Below the pieces are notes generated by a model. It had not been told where the DNA came from. It saw only the letters and a list, made by a program, of their open reading frames with translations, and made no database searches. A DNA stretch of 64,000 nt from an uncultured Flavobacterium sp. (lineage in GTDB: Bacteria; Bacteroidota; Bacteroidia; Flavobacteriales; Flavobacteriaceae), in contig NZ_OY730245.1 of the NCBI RefSeq assembly GCF_963422545.1, positions 1 through 64,000 on the forward strand, given 5' to 3'. This document shows positions 51,383 through 59,404 of this stretch, one piece after another; the first letter of the stretch is position 1, and each line of letters opens with the position of its first letter. A program made the translations under genes and the position numbers.

Positions 51383-52372
51383 ATGGAATTTAGAATCAGG
51401 GTTTTATTTATTTTTTTAATCACATCATTTTATTCTTATTCACAAGAGGGAATTCCGGTTTATTCAGATTATTTATCAGATAATTATTACTTAATTCATC
51501 CGTCGATGGCGGGAGCTGCAAATTGTACAAAAATAAGATTGACAGCGAGAAAACAGTGGTTTGGTCAGGAAGATGCCCCTTCGCTTCAGACCTTAAGTAT
51601 GAACGGAAGAATTGGAGAAAGATCAGGAGCCGGTATAATTCTATTTAATGATAAAAATGGGTATCATTCTCAAAAAGGAGTGAAGCTTACTTATGCACAT
51701 CATATAATGTTTTCGAGAGATGAAATAGATTTAAATCAGCTTTCGTTTGGTATTAGCGGAGGTATAATTCAGAATCAATTAGACGAAACTGCATTTGGAG
51801 GAACTTTTGATCCAATTGTTTATGGTCAAATTCAAAAAGATTCTTATTTTAATGTTGATGTTGGAGCCTCATATAATTATTTAGATTTTTATGCTCATGC
51901 AACCGTTCAGGGTTTATTAGAAACCAGAAGAGATATATACACAGATTATGAAAGTGACAATTTGAGAAAGTTCTTGCTTAGTGCCGGATATGTTTTTGGG
52001 AAAAGTGACAATATTACCTGGGAACCGTCTATTTTGTTTCAATTATTTGATAAAACAAAACAAAAGTCTATCGATTTAAACATGAAAGCCTATAAAAACA
52101 TGGATTTTGGAAGTTTATGGGCTGCTTTATCTTATAGAAGAAGTTTTGATGGTGCGCAATATAGTAACGGAAGTGGTGTTTCATCTCAAAAATTACAATA
52201 TTTTACTCCTATAATTGGAGTGAACTTTAAAAATTTCATGTTTGCTTATACCTATTCGCAGGTTATGGGAAATGTGAAATTTGATACTGGTGGCTATCAC
52301 CAGATTACTTTAGGAATTAATTTATTTTGTAAAAAGGAACGTTACGACTGTAATTGTCCCGCTATTAATTAA
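51383..52372 (+). CDS. PorP/SprF-family type IX secretion outer-membrane protein 2
   Basis: A 329-residue outer-membrane protein of the PorP/SprF family with signal peptide (ending FYSYSQ) and the family segment YLIHPSMAGAANCTKIRLTARKQW. Unlike the copy at 15983 it has no adhesin partner beside it. The C-terminus CKKERYDCNCPAIN is Cys-rich and unusual for a barrel end. It precedes the hexapeptide protein by 9 bp, so the two may share a transcript. Confidence 0.9.
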   Translation: MEFRIRVLFIFLITSFYSYSQEGIPVYSDYLSDNYYLIHPSMAGAANCTKIRLTARKQWFGQEDAPSLQTLSMNGRIGERSGAGIILFNDKNGYHSQKGVKLTYAHHIMFSRDEIDLNQLSFGISGGIIQNQLDETAFGGTFDPIVYGQIQKDSYFNVDVGASYNYLDFYAHATVQGLLETRRDIYTDYESDNLRKFLLSAGYVFGKSDNITWEPSILFQLFDKTKQKSIDLNMKAYKNMDFGSLWAALSYRRSFDGAQYSNGSGVSSQKLQYFTPIIGVNFKNFMFAYTYSQVMGNVKFDTGGYHQITLGINLFCKKERYDCNCPAIN

Positions 52373-52381
52373 ATCAATATT

Positions 52382-52894
52382 ATGTTAATCAAATCTGTAA
52401 ACGGAAAAACGCCTCAAATTCCTGATGATTGTTATGTTGCCGAAAATGCGACAATTGTAGGTGATGTTACTTTTGGAAAATCTTGTAGTGTTTGGTTTAA
52501 TGCCGTAATTCGTGGAGATGTTCACTTTATCAAAATAGGAAATAAAGTCAATATTCAAGATGGGGCAATTATACATTGTACCTATCAAAAACATCCCACT
52601 ATTATTGGTAATAATGTTTCAATTGGACATAATGCCATTGTACACGGTTGTACAGTTCATGACAATGTTTTGATTGGGATGGGCGCTATTGTAATGGATA
52701 ATTGTGTGATCGAAAGTAATTCTATCGTGGCAGCCGGAGCAGTTTTAACTCAAAATACAGTTGTGACTTCGGGAAGTATTTATGCCGGTGTTCCTGCCAC
52801 AAAAGTGAAAGATATCGATCAATCTGATTTTGCGGGAGAAATCGAACGTATCTCAAACAATTATGTAATGTATTCGGGCTGGTTTAAAGAATAA
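52382..52894 (+). CDS. Gamma-carbonic-anhydrase-like hexapeptide protein (YrdA/PaaY family)
   Basis: A 170-residue left-handed beta-helix protein. Hexapeptide repeats run from about 12 to 150 (GDVTFGKSCSVWFNAVIRGDVHFIKIG). The metal ligands of the gamma-CA family are present: His in IIHCTYQ, and His in SIGHNAIVHGC. Enzymatic activity is not proven for this subgroup. It follows the PorP/SprF gene and is closed by an inverted repeat. Confidence 0.9.
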   Translation: MLIKSVNGKTPQIPDDCYVAENATIVGDVTFGKSCSVWFNAVIRGDVHFIKIGNKVNIQDGAIIHCTYQKHPTIIGNNVSIGHNAIVHGCTVHDNVLIGMGAIVMDNCVIESNSIVAAGAVLTQNTVVTSGSIYAGVPATKVKDIDQSDFAGEIERISNNYVMYSGWFKE

Positions 52895-52915
52895 ATTCAA
52901 TAAATTCCAAATAAT

Positions 52916-52968
52916 AAAAATTCCAAATTCCAACATTTATTGACAATGCATTGGGATTTGGAATTTTT
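52916..52968. terminator. Inverted repeat between convergent genes (dispersed repeat, copy 2)
   Basis: Arms 52916-52933 and 52951-52968 (18 bp, one mismatch), 17-nt loop, with a T run after the right arm. It lies between the hexapeptide gene and the minus-strand response regulator. The right arm contains a 16-mer identical to 2739-2754. Confidence 0.6.
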
Positions 52969-53005
52969 TTATTTGGGATTTGGATTTTAAAAATTGGAAT
53001 TTTAA

Positions 53006-53722
53006 TTATAGGTTGATTTTTTCGAAGAAAGCATTTTTGTAGCTTTCACTAATCGGAATTCGTTTGTCACTAATCAAAACCTTATTTTTTTGTATTGATT
53101 TTACATGTTTTATATTGATAATATAAGACCTGTGAATTCTTGAAAATCCTTTGCTGGAAAGTAAATTTTCTAACTTTATTAAGCTAATTAATGTTAAGGT
53201 AAATTTGTTGTCGGTCGTGTAAATTTTTACATAATCTTTTAGACCTTCAATAAATAGAATATCCGAAAAATTCATTTTTACGTTTTCATATTCAGCTCTT
53301 ACAAACATAAAATCCTGCTCTAATTCCGGAGCAGTTGTGTTTTCAGAAATAGCCTGAATAGTTGCAGCCGGATTTAAGACCTGTTGTGCCCTTACAACCG
53401 ATTTTAAAAAACGATGAAACGGAATTGGTTTTACCAAATAATCAACAGCGCCAAGATTAAATCCTTCAACTGCATAATCAGAATAAGCAGTTGTAAAAAT
53501 AATTAATGGCTTTTTTTCGATTGTATTCAAAAAATCAATACCAGAGAAATGCGGCATCTGAATGTCCAGAAATATCAAATCAATGTTATTTTGATTGATA
53601 AAAGAAACAGCATCAATTGCATTATTAAAAGTGCTGACTAATTCGAGAGAATCTACTTTTCGAACAAAATCTTCTAATAATTCAACCGCTAAAGGTTCAT
53701 CATCTATAATTACACATTTCAT
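53006..53722 (-). CDS. LytTR-family response regulator
   Basis: A 238-residue two-component regulator: receiver domain (1-120; acidic pocket D7-D8 and phospho-acceptor D53 in IFLDIQMP, K-x-P-I-P-F-H-R at the end) followed by a LytTR DNA-binding domain (about 140-238, with the segment ILFIEGLKDYVKIYT and FSRIHRSYIIN). It is the natural partner of the LytS-type kinase encoded two genes upstream; the secreted dioxygenase-like gene lies between. It has its own -7 element, so part of its expression may be independent. Confidence 0.94.
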   Translation of the reverse strand: MKCVIIDDEPLAVELLEDFVRKVDSLELVSTFNNAIDAVSFINQNNIDLIFLDIQMPHFSGIDFLNTIEKKPLIIFTTAYSDYAVEGFNLGAVDYLVKPIPFHRFLKSVVRAQQVLNPAATIQAISENTTAPELEQDFMFVRAEYENVKMNFSDILFIEGLKDYVKIYTTDNKFTLTLISLIKLENLLSSKGFSRIHRSYIINIKHVKSIQKNKVLISDKRIPISESYKNAFFEKINL

Positions 53723-53761
53723 TTGTTGGAGATTAGATTTTTAAAAATTCCTGTTTGGGCG

Positions 53762-53769
53762 CAAAATTA
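53762..53769 (-). promoter_or_regulatory. -7 promoter element of the response regulator
   Basis: Minus-strand TAATTTTG, 39 bp before the start codon, within the 107-bp gap after the dioxygenase gene. Confidence 0.45.
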
Positions 53770-53829
53770 GTTTGTAACCAATGAATTAAGTTTTAAAATT
53801 TTCATAAAAAAAATAATTCATTTTCAATG

Positions 53830-54534
53830 CTATCCGTTTACTGTAATGGTTTTACTTAGTGTGTAACCATCTGTTAAATTTCCTGTCAATGTTGCTAATT
53901 CATTGGCTAAACTATCCGAAAAAACATTGTCTCTCGTATTCGAAGTATCGGCTTGACCGTGAGCAGCATAATTTGTACTTGAATATACTTCGCTTGAAAC
54001 CGTTTCAGGAAAAGCAATTTGTGTTACCAATAATGATGATCCTCCAGTAGTCATGACTTCAACATGTATATGCGGCGCTCTGCCTTGATACCAGCCCGGA
54101 AAAATAGAAATAAACGAAACTTCTCCTTTTGAATTTGTTGTTTGTCTGCCTCTTAAAAAGTGAACCGAAGTATAATCTGTTTGTTGCATCGAAGTTCCTC
54201 CATATTCAGAGTAATTACCGTCTTTATCGCAATGCCAGACATCTACAAAAACACCTTCTAAAGGCGAGCAGTTATTGTTTTTATTTTCGATAATCAGATT
54301 AATAAGTAAAGCTACGCCAATTCGATCAGATTTTATGTTTTCTAAAACAAGTTGGCTTGGTGTTTTAATAGGGAATGGCCCTTTAGTTTCAGCAGGAGAA
54401 ACTGTGCAGCTTCCGTCGCCTGATGTGTTTGTATCGCCATTATCACTTTTAGAACATGATTCTAATAGTTTAGAGGCTGTTGCCAAAGATGCAATTCCTA
54501 ATATACCGTTTCTTATGAATTTTTTTCTGTCCAT
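53830..54534 (-). CDS. Exported intradiol ring-cleavage dioxygenase-like protein
   Basis: A 234-residue exported protein with the protocatechuate/catechol 1,2-dioxygenase fold. The non-heme Fe(III) ligands are all there: Y108 (HCDKDGNYSEY), Y149 (PGWYQGRAPHIHVEV), H155 and H157. The N-terminus has basic residues followed by a hydrophobic stretch and Cys27 in LLESC, possibly a lipoprotein signal, or a Tat-like one. Secretion is odd for aromatic catabolism; no other catabolic genes are near. It sits between the kinase (12 bp upstream) and the response regulator. Confidence 0.9.
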   Translation of the reverse strand: MDRKKFIRNGILGIASLATASKLLESCSKSDNGDTNTSGDGSCTVSPAETKGPFPIKTPSQLVLENIKSDRIGVALLINLIIENKNNNCSPLEGVFVDVWHCDKDGNYSEYGGTSMQQTDYTSVHFLRGRQTTNSKGEVSFISIFPGWYQGRAPHIHVEVMTTGGSSLLVTQIAFPETVSSEVYSSTNYAAHGQADTSNTRDNVFSDSLANELATLTGNLTDGYTLSKTITVNG

Positions 54535-54546
54535 GATTAGTTGTGT

Positions 54547-55656
54547 TTAATTGATAGTGTTTTGAATTTCATCTAATTTTAAATTCAAATGCACACGATA
54601 ATATTGATTGTCTTGCGTAATAGTGAGTTCATGAGCATCCGGATAAAGCAAATCCAGTCGGTTTTGAATATTCACTAATCCAATTCCTGAATTTTCAGGG
54701 TCTTTTATATAGTTTTCAATGGTGTTTTCGATCCAAAAATCGAGGCTGTTCTCCAAAATAATAATCTTAATTTTTACGTGAGCTGCACCTTTATAATCGG
54801 TTCCGTATTTAAAGGCATTTTCAACGAATGAAATCAATAACAAAGGCTCGATAAATTTATTTTTGGTATCGCCATGAACATTTATAACAATGTCTTCGAT
54901 GTTATTGAGTCTCAGTTTTTGTAATTCGATATAATTCTGAATATAATTGATTTCCTTTTCTAAAGCCACCGTTTTATTATCTGTTTCATAAAGCATATAA
55001 CGCATTAGTTCAGACAATGTTACGATGGCATCAGGGACCAAATCAGATTTCTTGTGAGCCAAAGAATAAATACTATTTAACGAATTGAACAAAAAATGCG
55101 GATTGGTTTGTTTTCGCAAATAAATCAATTCAGTATTTGTTCTGTGTGTCTCGGCAATAAGTTTGTTTTGTTGGTTGTTATAAAATTCTGTCAGTGTTCT
55201 AATCGCAGCGCTTATTGTAATGATTAAAATATAGAAAAGTGATGGGCCAACTTTAAAAAAAAGAGGTTGTCTCATCTCAAACCTTATTTGTTTGCCTTTC
55301 GGAAAAGTGTTAGGATCAATTGGCATTGCTCTTGGAGGCATAATATTCGAAGTTCTTAAATGTCTGAACTCAGGAATAAAATAATTGATTCTGATAATCA
55401 TAAAAACAGCAATCAGAACAAGAACAAAAACAAAATAGAGCCAGTATTTTTTTTGCAAAAGCAAAGCAGGAACCAAGTAAAAATAGTTCAGATAAAACAA
55501 TATAATTCCGGTGAACCATTGTACATAAAAGTCATTATTGATCCTGAACGGGCTTTCATAAAACTGAATTAAAGAAGTCAGAATAAAGAAAACCCATATC
55601 ATGCAATGGAATAAAATTCTATTGGAACTCGTATTTTTAATGGTATCTATTTTCAT
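54547..55656 (-). CDS. LytS/YehU-type sensor histidine kinase
   Basis: A 369-residue kinase with four N-terminal helices (about 15-150), no periplasmic sensor domain of note, a coiled linker, the His_kinase domain with phospho-acceptor H187 in NPHFLFNSLNSIY, and the ATPase lid (about 270-360; GIGLVNIQNRLDLLYP). It is the partner of the LytTR regulator. Its start codon abuts the stop of the DUF4907 gene. The membrane part may sense the envelope, directly or through the neighbouring lipoproteins. Confidence 0.93.
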   Translation of the reverse strand: MKIDTIKNTSSNRILFHCMIWVFFILTSLIQFYESPFRINNDFYVQWFTGIILFYLNYFYLVPALLLQKKYWLYFVFVLVLIAVFMIIRINYFIPEFRHLRTSNIMPPRAMPIDPNTFPKGKQIRFEMRQPLFFKVGPSLFYILIITISAAIRTLTEFYNNQQNKLIAETHRTNTELIYLRKQTNPHFLFNSLNSIYSLAHKKSDLVPDAIVTLSELMRYMLYETDNKTVALEKEINYIQNYIELQKLRLNNIEDIVINVHGDTKNKFIEPLLLISFVENAFKYGTDYKGAAHVKIKIIILENSLDFWIENTIENYIKDPENSGIGLVNIQNRLDLLYPDAHELTITQDNQYYRVHLNLKLDEIQNTIN

Positions 55657-55971
55657 TTATAATTTTATTTTTAATAAAATTAAATCATTTTTGGTTACCG
55701 TTGGTGATATCTGCTGATTGAGTTTGTCAACGACTAAATGAGCCACTTTTAAGGCATCATCTTCTGTCGAAAAGCTTTTAGAATCACTTATTACGGGTAT
55801 TATGGATTGCTTGATTATGATTTTGTCTTTGTAAGTAATTGAATATCCCCAGCCAGATTCTGTTTTGAATGCTTCTGATTTAAAAGCTCCGTTTTTTGTA
55901 CAGGCAACAAATTGTAAAACAAGCAAAAGAAACAGTAAATTCTTCTGGATTTTAGCCCGGAAGAATTTCAT
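55657..55971 (-). CDS. DUF4907 family lipoprotein
   Basis: A 104-residue lipoprotein from the ATG at 55971: signal peptide and lipobox with Cys24 (QFVACTK), then a short domain with GWGYSITYKDKIIIKQSIIPV, which matches my recollection of DUF4907. The frame extends to 55995 inside the Kelch gene, but the 55971 ATG follows the Kelch stop by 7 bp and begins a proper signal peptide. Function unknown. It directly precedes the histidine kinase. Confidence 0.8.
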   Translation of the reverse strand: MKFFRAKIQKNLLFLLLVLQFVACTKNGAFKSEAFKTESGWGYSITYKDKIIIKQSIIPVISDSKSFSTEDDALKVAHLVVDKLNQQISPTVTKNDLILLKIKL

Positions 55972-55978
55972 TTTTGCA

Positions 55979-56986
55979 TTAATTATCATCGTCATTTTGC
56001 GCTTCTAATGGTTTAAACTCCCAGGCATCATCAAAGTAAGTTGAACCTACTCGTCCTAACATATAATAACCACGATTGTTTATTGCAAAACCAACAGCAT
56101 CTGCTCGCATAGCACCTTCCATTGGAGTTCTTTCTACCCATACATCAGTCGATGGAGTGTATTCCCAGACTGTTTTGATGCTTTCGCCGCCTACAACATA
56201 TCCAAGTCCGTTCATAGAAAAACTAGAAGCATTTGCACGCGTGATTGCATAATCATCATTGTAAGTAGGATCATCATCAGTGTTTTTGTCAATGTCGCGT
56301 TTTCTGGTCCAGACATCAGTTGATGGATCAAATTCCCAAAAATCTTCCTGATAAACGCCATTGTTTATACCAGTTACCAAATAAGCTTTAGTATCAATTA
56401 CAAAAACAGTAGCATTACGTCTTTTGTTTCCGCTAAACCCGTTTACAAGAGTCCAGGTGTTTGCCTGATCATTATATTGATAAAAATCTTTTAGATAATT
56501 TCCATCATAACCAGTTCCAAAATAAGCTTTTCCGCCCACCTGAAAACCTACCGCTGCATAACGGCCAGTTCCTCCAAAATCAGTTTTTTGAGTCCAGCTA
56601 TTACTGGTTGGATCGTATTGATAGAAATCTTTCAGTTTATTGGTTCCGTCATAACCCAGACCAATATATCCTTTTTCGTTTAGCGTAAAACTTGAAGCAG
56701 AACTTCTGCCAACGCCTATAAAATCAGCTTTTTGTTCCCAATAATCTCCATTAGAACTGTATGCCCATAAATCTTTTAAATATACATCTCCGGTATAACC
56801 AGTTGCCACATAAGCATAATCTCCTATTACAAAACTAGTTGCACTAGATCTTGCAGGTCCGTCAAATGCCGATTTTTTAACCCAGTTTCCTACTAAATCA
56901 TCATTGTTATCATCATTACTGCAGCCTATAAAAATGAGACTCGAAAACAGTGCCGCGAATAATATTCCTTTTTTTAAATTATTCAT
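55979..56986 (-). CDS. Kelch-repeat lipoprotein
   Basis: A 335-residue lipoprotein with lipobox IGC (Cys22), an Asn/Asp-rich spacer and six Kelch repeats of about 50 residues (about 35-325), each with the pattern R-x-x-A-x-x-F, a G-Y or G-T-G strand and a closing W. It should form a six-bladed propeller on the cell surface or in the periplasm. The first gene in the group (outer-membrane protein) lies 16 bp upstream, DUF4907 7 bp downstream. It is a likely binding or sensing module for the two-component system. Confidence 0.9.
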   Translation of the reverse strand: MNNLKKGILFAALFSSLIFIGCSNDDNNDDLVGNWVKKSAFDGPARSSATSFVIGDYAYVATGYTGDVYLKDLWAYSSNGDYWEQKADFIGVGRSSASSFTLNEKGYIGLGYDGTNKLKDFYQYDPTSNSWTQKTDFGGTGRYAAVGFQVGGKAYFGTGYDGNYLKDFYQYNDQANTWTLVNGFSGNKRRNATVFVIDTKAYLVTGINNGVYQEDFWEFDPSTDVWTRKRDIDKNTDDDPTYNDDYAITRANASSFSMNGLGYVVGGESIKTVWEYTPSTDVWVERTPMEGAMRADAVGFAINNRGYYMLGRVGSTYFDDAWEFKPLEAQNDDDN

Positions 56987-57002
56987 AGTGTATTAAATTT
57001 AT

Positions 57003-57845
57003 TTATTGTTTGTATTTGATCCCAATGCCTAGAATATATCCGTTGCCTGTGTTGAAATTATAGACATTATGATTTTCATTATCGATCAGGTTGTATTTTT
57101 TGTTAAAGTCATATCCTGCTTTAAAATTTAGAAACCAGTTTTTAGTAACATTTCTTTCATACTCAAAAGCCGAAGTTATTTGTGATAAACTCGCCTTAGT
57201 GGCACTTTCATACATCTTGTTTTGAGCGTCTAAATAATAAAAGCTTCCATTGAAACTATTCGTTAAACTGAATTTATTTCGGATGTTATTTGAGTACGAA
57301 ATATTCGAATCCGGAAATCCTATCAACACATTGCTTTGTTCATTTATCTTATAGTTTATTGACAAAGTTGGAATGAACTTGGGAGAGCCAAAAATGGCCG
57401 TTCTAGCCAATCCAATTTTAATACTAGTCTTTGAATTTAATTGCTGATTAATATCAAAACTCCCAAAAAGAAAAAAATCAGAAGCATCTAAGTTTTGCTG
57501 AAAATTTACCGAAGGCATGATCGCAAAATCAATTTTTGTTGTATTTGAAACTTCCTGTTTGATTTCAAACTTATTTTGAATCTGATTAAATTGACTCAGT
57601 TCTTCAACGCTTTTAAAGCTGTTTAATTCATAATTCACTTTCAAATTTGAGTATTCTAATGTATTTGTTATTTGATTTGTAAAGCTTAATTTTTTACTGA
57701 AAAGGATTCCAATACTACTTTCGTTAAAATCAATTTTATCTGTTGGTTCTGTTTTTAAATTCATATTTACAGAGAAACTTTCCTGTGCTTTCATACTGAA
57801 AAATGAAATTGAAAAAATCGAACAAATTAAAAACCTTATTTTCAT
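57003..57845 (-). CDS. Putative outer-membrane beta-barrel protein (DUF6268-like)
   Basis: A 280-residue exported protein: signal peptide (ending FSMKAQ), then many alternating hydrophobic/polar strands and a C-terminal GIGIKYKQ strand. It resembles small porin-like or DUF6268-type proteins, which is recalled and not confirmed. It is the first gene of the six-gene minus-strand cluster and has the cluster's upstream -7 element. Confidence 0.75.
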   Translation of the reverse strand: MKIRFLICSIFSISFFSMKAQESFSVNMNLKTEPTDKIDFNESSIGILFSKKLSFTNQITNTLEYSNLKVNYELNSFKSVEELSQFNQIQNKFEIKQEVSNTTKIDFAIMPSVNFQQNLDASDFFLFGSFDINQQLNSKTSIKIGLARTAIFGSPKFIPTLSINYKINEQSNVLIGFPDSNISYSNNIRNKFSLTNSFNGSFYYLDAQNKMYESATKASLSQITSAFEYERNVTKNWFLNFKAGYDFNKKYNLIDNENHNVYNFNTGNGYILGIGIKYKQ

Positions 57846-57861
57846 TACTTATTTATTGGTT

Positions 57862-57869
57862 CAAAAGTA
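57862..57869 (-). promoter_or_regulatory. -7 promoter element of the six-gene kinase cluster
   Basis: Minus-strand TACTTTTG, 16 bp before the start of the outer-membrane protein gene. The rest of the 230-bp divergent gap also holds the inverted repeat described at 58005-58053. Confidence 0.5.
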
Positions 57870-58004
57870 GGTGGCTAATGGTTTTAAAAAAAAGAAGATA
57901 TATGTATGGCGCTTTTTGATAGACTAAATAGCTTTTTTTAAGGCCGAATGAAGTATTTGACGATAATAATCTGTTATAGATGATTTTGGACTATTTATAG
58001 GTCA

Positions 58005-58053
58005 AAAATGCACGACTGTATATGTTATAGTGTAGTGCAGAAGAGTGCATTTT
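58005..58053. promoter_or_regulatory. Inverted half-sites abutting the DUF4270 promoter
   Basis: AAAATGCAC (58005-58013) and GTGCATTTT (58045-58053) are perfect reverse complements, 31 bp apart, and the second merges with the -7 element TATATTTG at 58053-58060. This is a plausible operator pair for a regulator of the DUF4270 gene or of the divergent cluster. Confidence 0.45.
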
Positions 58054-58060
58054 ATATTTG
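58053..58060 (+). promoter_or_regulatory. -7 promoter element of the DUF4270 gene
   Basis: TATATTTG, 15 bp before the ATG at 58076. Confidence 0.5.
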
Positions 58061-58075
58061 CTCAAAAAATTGATT

Positions 58076-59404
58076 ATGCACAAGTTTATATTGATGTTCT
58101 TTTTTGCGCTATCGTTAATTTCATGCGGTACAGATACAGATGCCGGCGAGTTTGTTGTAGGGTCTGACTATTTAGCTTTAAATAATAAAGTTATCTTAGT
58201 AGATACTCTCACGGTTGATATGTCTACCATAAATTTAGATTCGCTTGTGACTTCCGGTCAAAGCCGAATTTTGACAGGAAATTATGACGACCCCATTTTT
58301 GGGAAGGTAAAGTCTGATAGTTATTTTCAATTATCGTCTACTGTATACAATTTAGTTAATAATGGTTCAGATACGGAGTCTGTAAATTATGTTTTTGATT
58401 CTATTTCGATGATTCTAAAATATGATAACTATTATTTTGGAGACACCACAAAAGTGCAAACATTTGATATTCATCGTCTGATTCAGAAAGTAAAGCCTAA
58501 CACAGAGGATAAAAATTTCTATAACAATTCGGCATTGAATTATAGTTCAGAAAGTCTTGGCACCATTTCATATAAGCCACGACCAATTGGAAAAGATTCT
58601 ATCAATATAAAAATGAGTGACACATTTGGTGCAGAACTTTTTCAGAAATTAAAGAAAAGAGATATCACGGATTTTGACACTTTTACAGAATATTTAAAAG
58701 GCCTTGTTTTAGTGCCTTCGGCTTCTAATTCTTCCAGTGTTATTGGTTTTAGTACTGCAACCAGTAAAGTGAGGTTGTATTATTCAAAATATCAGGCAGA
58801 TACTGAAGAAACGCCCTATTTTTTAGATTTTTCTGTACTTGACAACACAAAACAGTTCAATGCTATTTCATCAGACAAATCAGGAACTTTACTTCAGAAT
58901 TTGCCCGTTCCAACAAGCAAATTGGTTAGTTCTTTAACCAATCGGCAAGGTTTTATTCAGTCCGGAACGGGAGTTTGCTGCAGAATAGATTTTCCAAATA
59001 TCAAGCAATTCCAACGTATTTCAGCAAGTGGGGCAATTGTCGCTGCCGAATTAGTTTTAAAGCCGGTTAATAATTCCTATTCAGACAAATATCCCTTAGC
59101 CGATTCTTTAAAGGTTTATGTAGGTGATAATTTGAACAGGATTAGTGGTTCTTTGCTGGATTCTGCAAATAAATCTGTCTACGGAATTTTAAATAAGAAG
59201 AGTGACGAGTTTAATGAGAATATTGGTTATACAATTCCTATCGGAGGTTTTCTGCAAAAAGAAATGTGGAAACAATCTGCTTCCAGATCTTCTTTGATTC
59301 TTACTTTACCCGCAATTTCTAAAGCAGTCAACAGAGTTGTTTTAGGAGATCAAAAACATTCAGACAATAAAATTCAGTTGAAAATTTATTACATCTCTTA
59401 TTAA
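58076..59404 (+). CDS. DUF4270 family lipoprotein
   Basis: A 442-residue lipoprotein with lipobox ISC (Cys17). The DUF4270 hallmark follows: a VVGSDYL-type start, LVDTLTVDMSTINLDSLVTS and TGNYDDPIFGKVKSDSY. Function unknown; the family is typical of Bacteroidetes surface lipoproteins. The TTG at 58058 is in frame but overlaps the -7 element; the ATG at 58076 fits the signal peptide. The next gene's ATG directly follows its stop. Confidence 0.88.
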   Translation: MHKFILMFFFALSLISCGTDTDAGEFVVGSDYLALNNKVILVDTLTVDMSTINLDSLVTSGQSRILTGNYDDPIFGKVKSDSYFQLSSTVYNLVNNGSDTESVNYVFDSISMILKYDNYYFGDTTKVQTFDIHRLIQKVKPNTEDKNFYNNSALNYSSESLGTISYKPRPIGKDSINIKMSDTFGAELFQKLKKRDITDFDTFTEYLKGLVLVPSASNSSSVIGFSTATSKVRLYYSKYQADTEETPYFLDFSVLDNTKQFNAISSDKSGTLLQNLPVPTSKLVSSLTNRQGFIQSGTGVCCRIDFPNIKQFQRISASGAIVAAELVLKPVNNSYSDKYPLADSLKVYVGDNLNRISGSLLDSANKSVYGILNKKSDEFNENIGYTIPIGGFLQKEMWKQSASRSSLILTLPAISKAVNRVVLGDQKHSDNKIQLKIYYISY

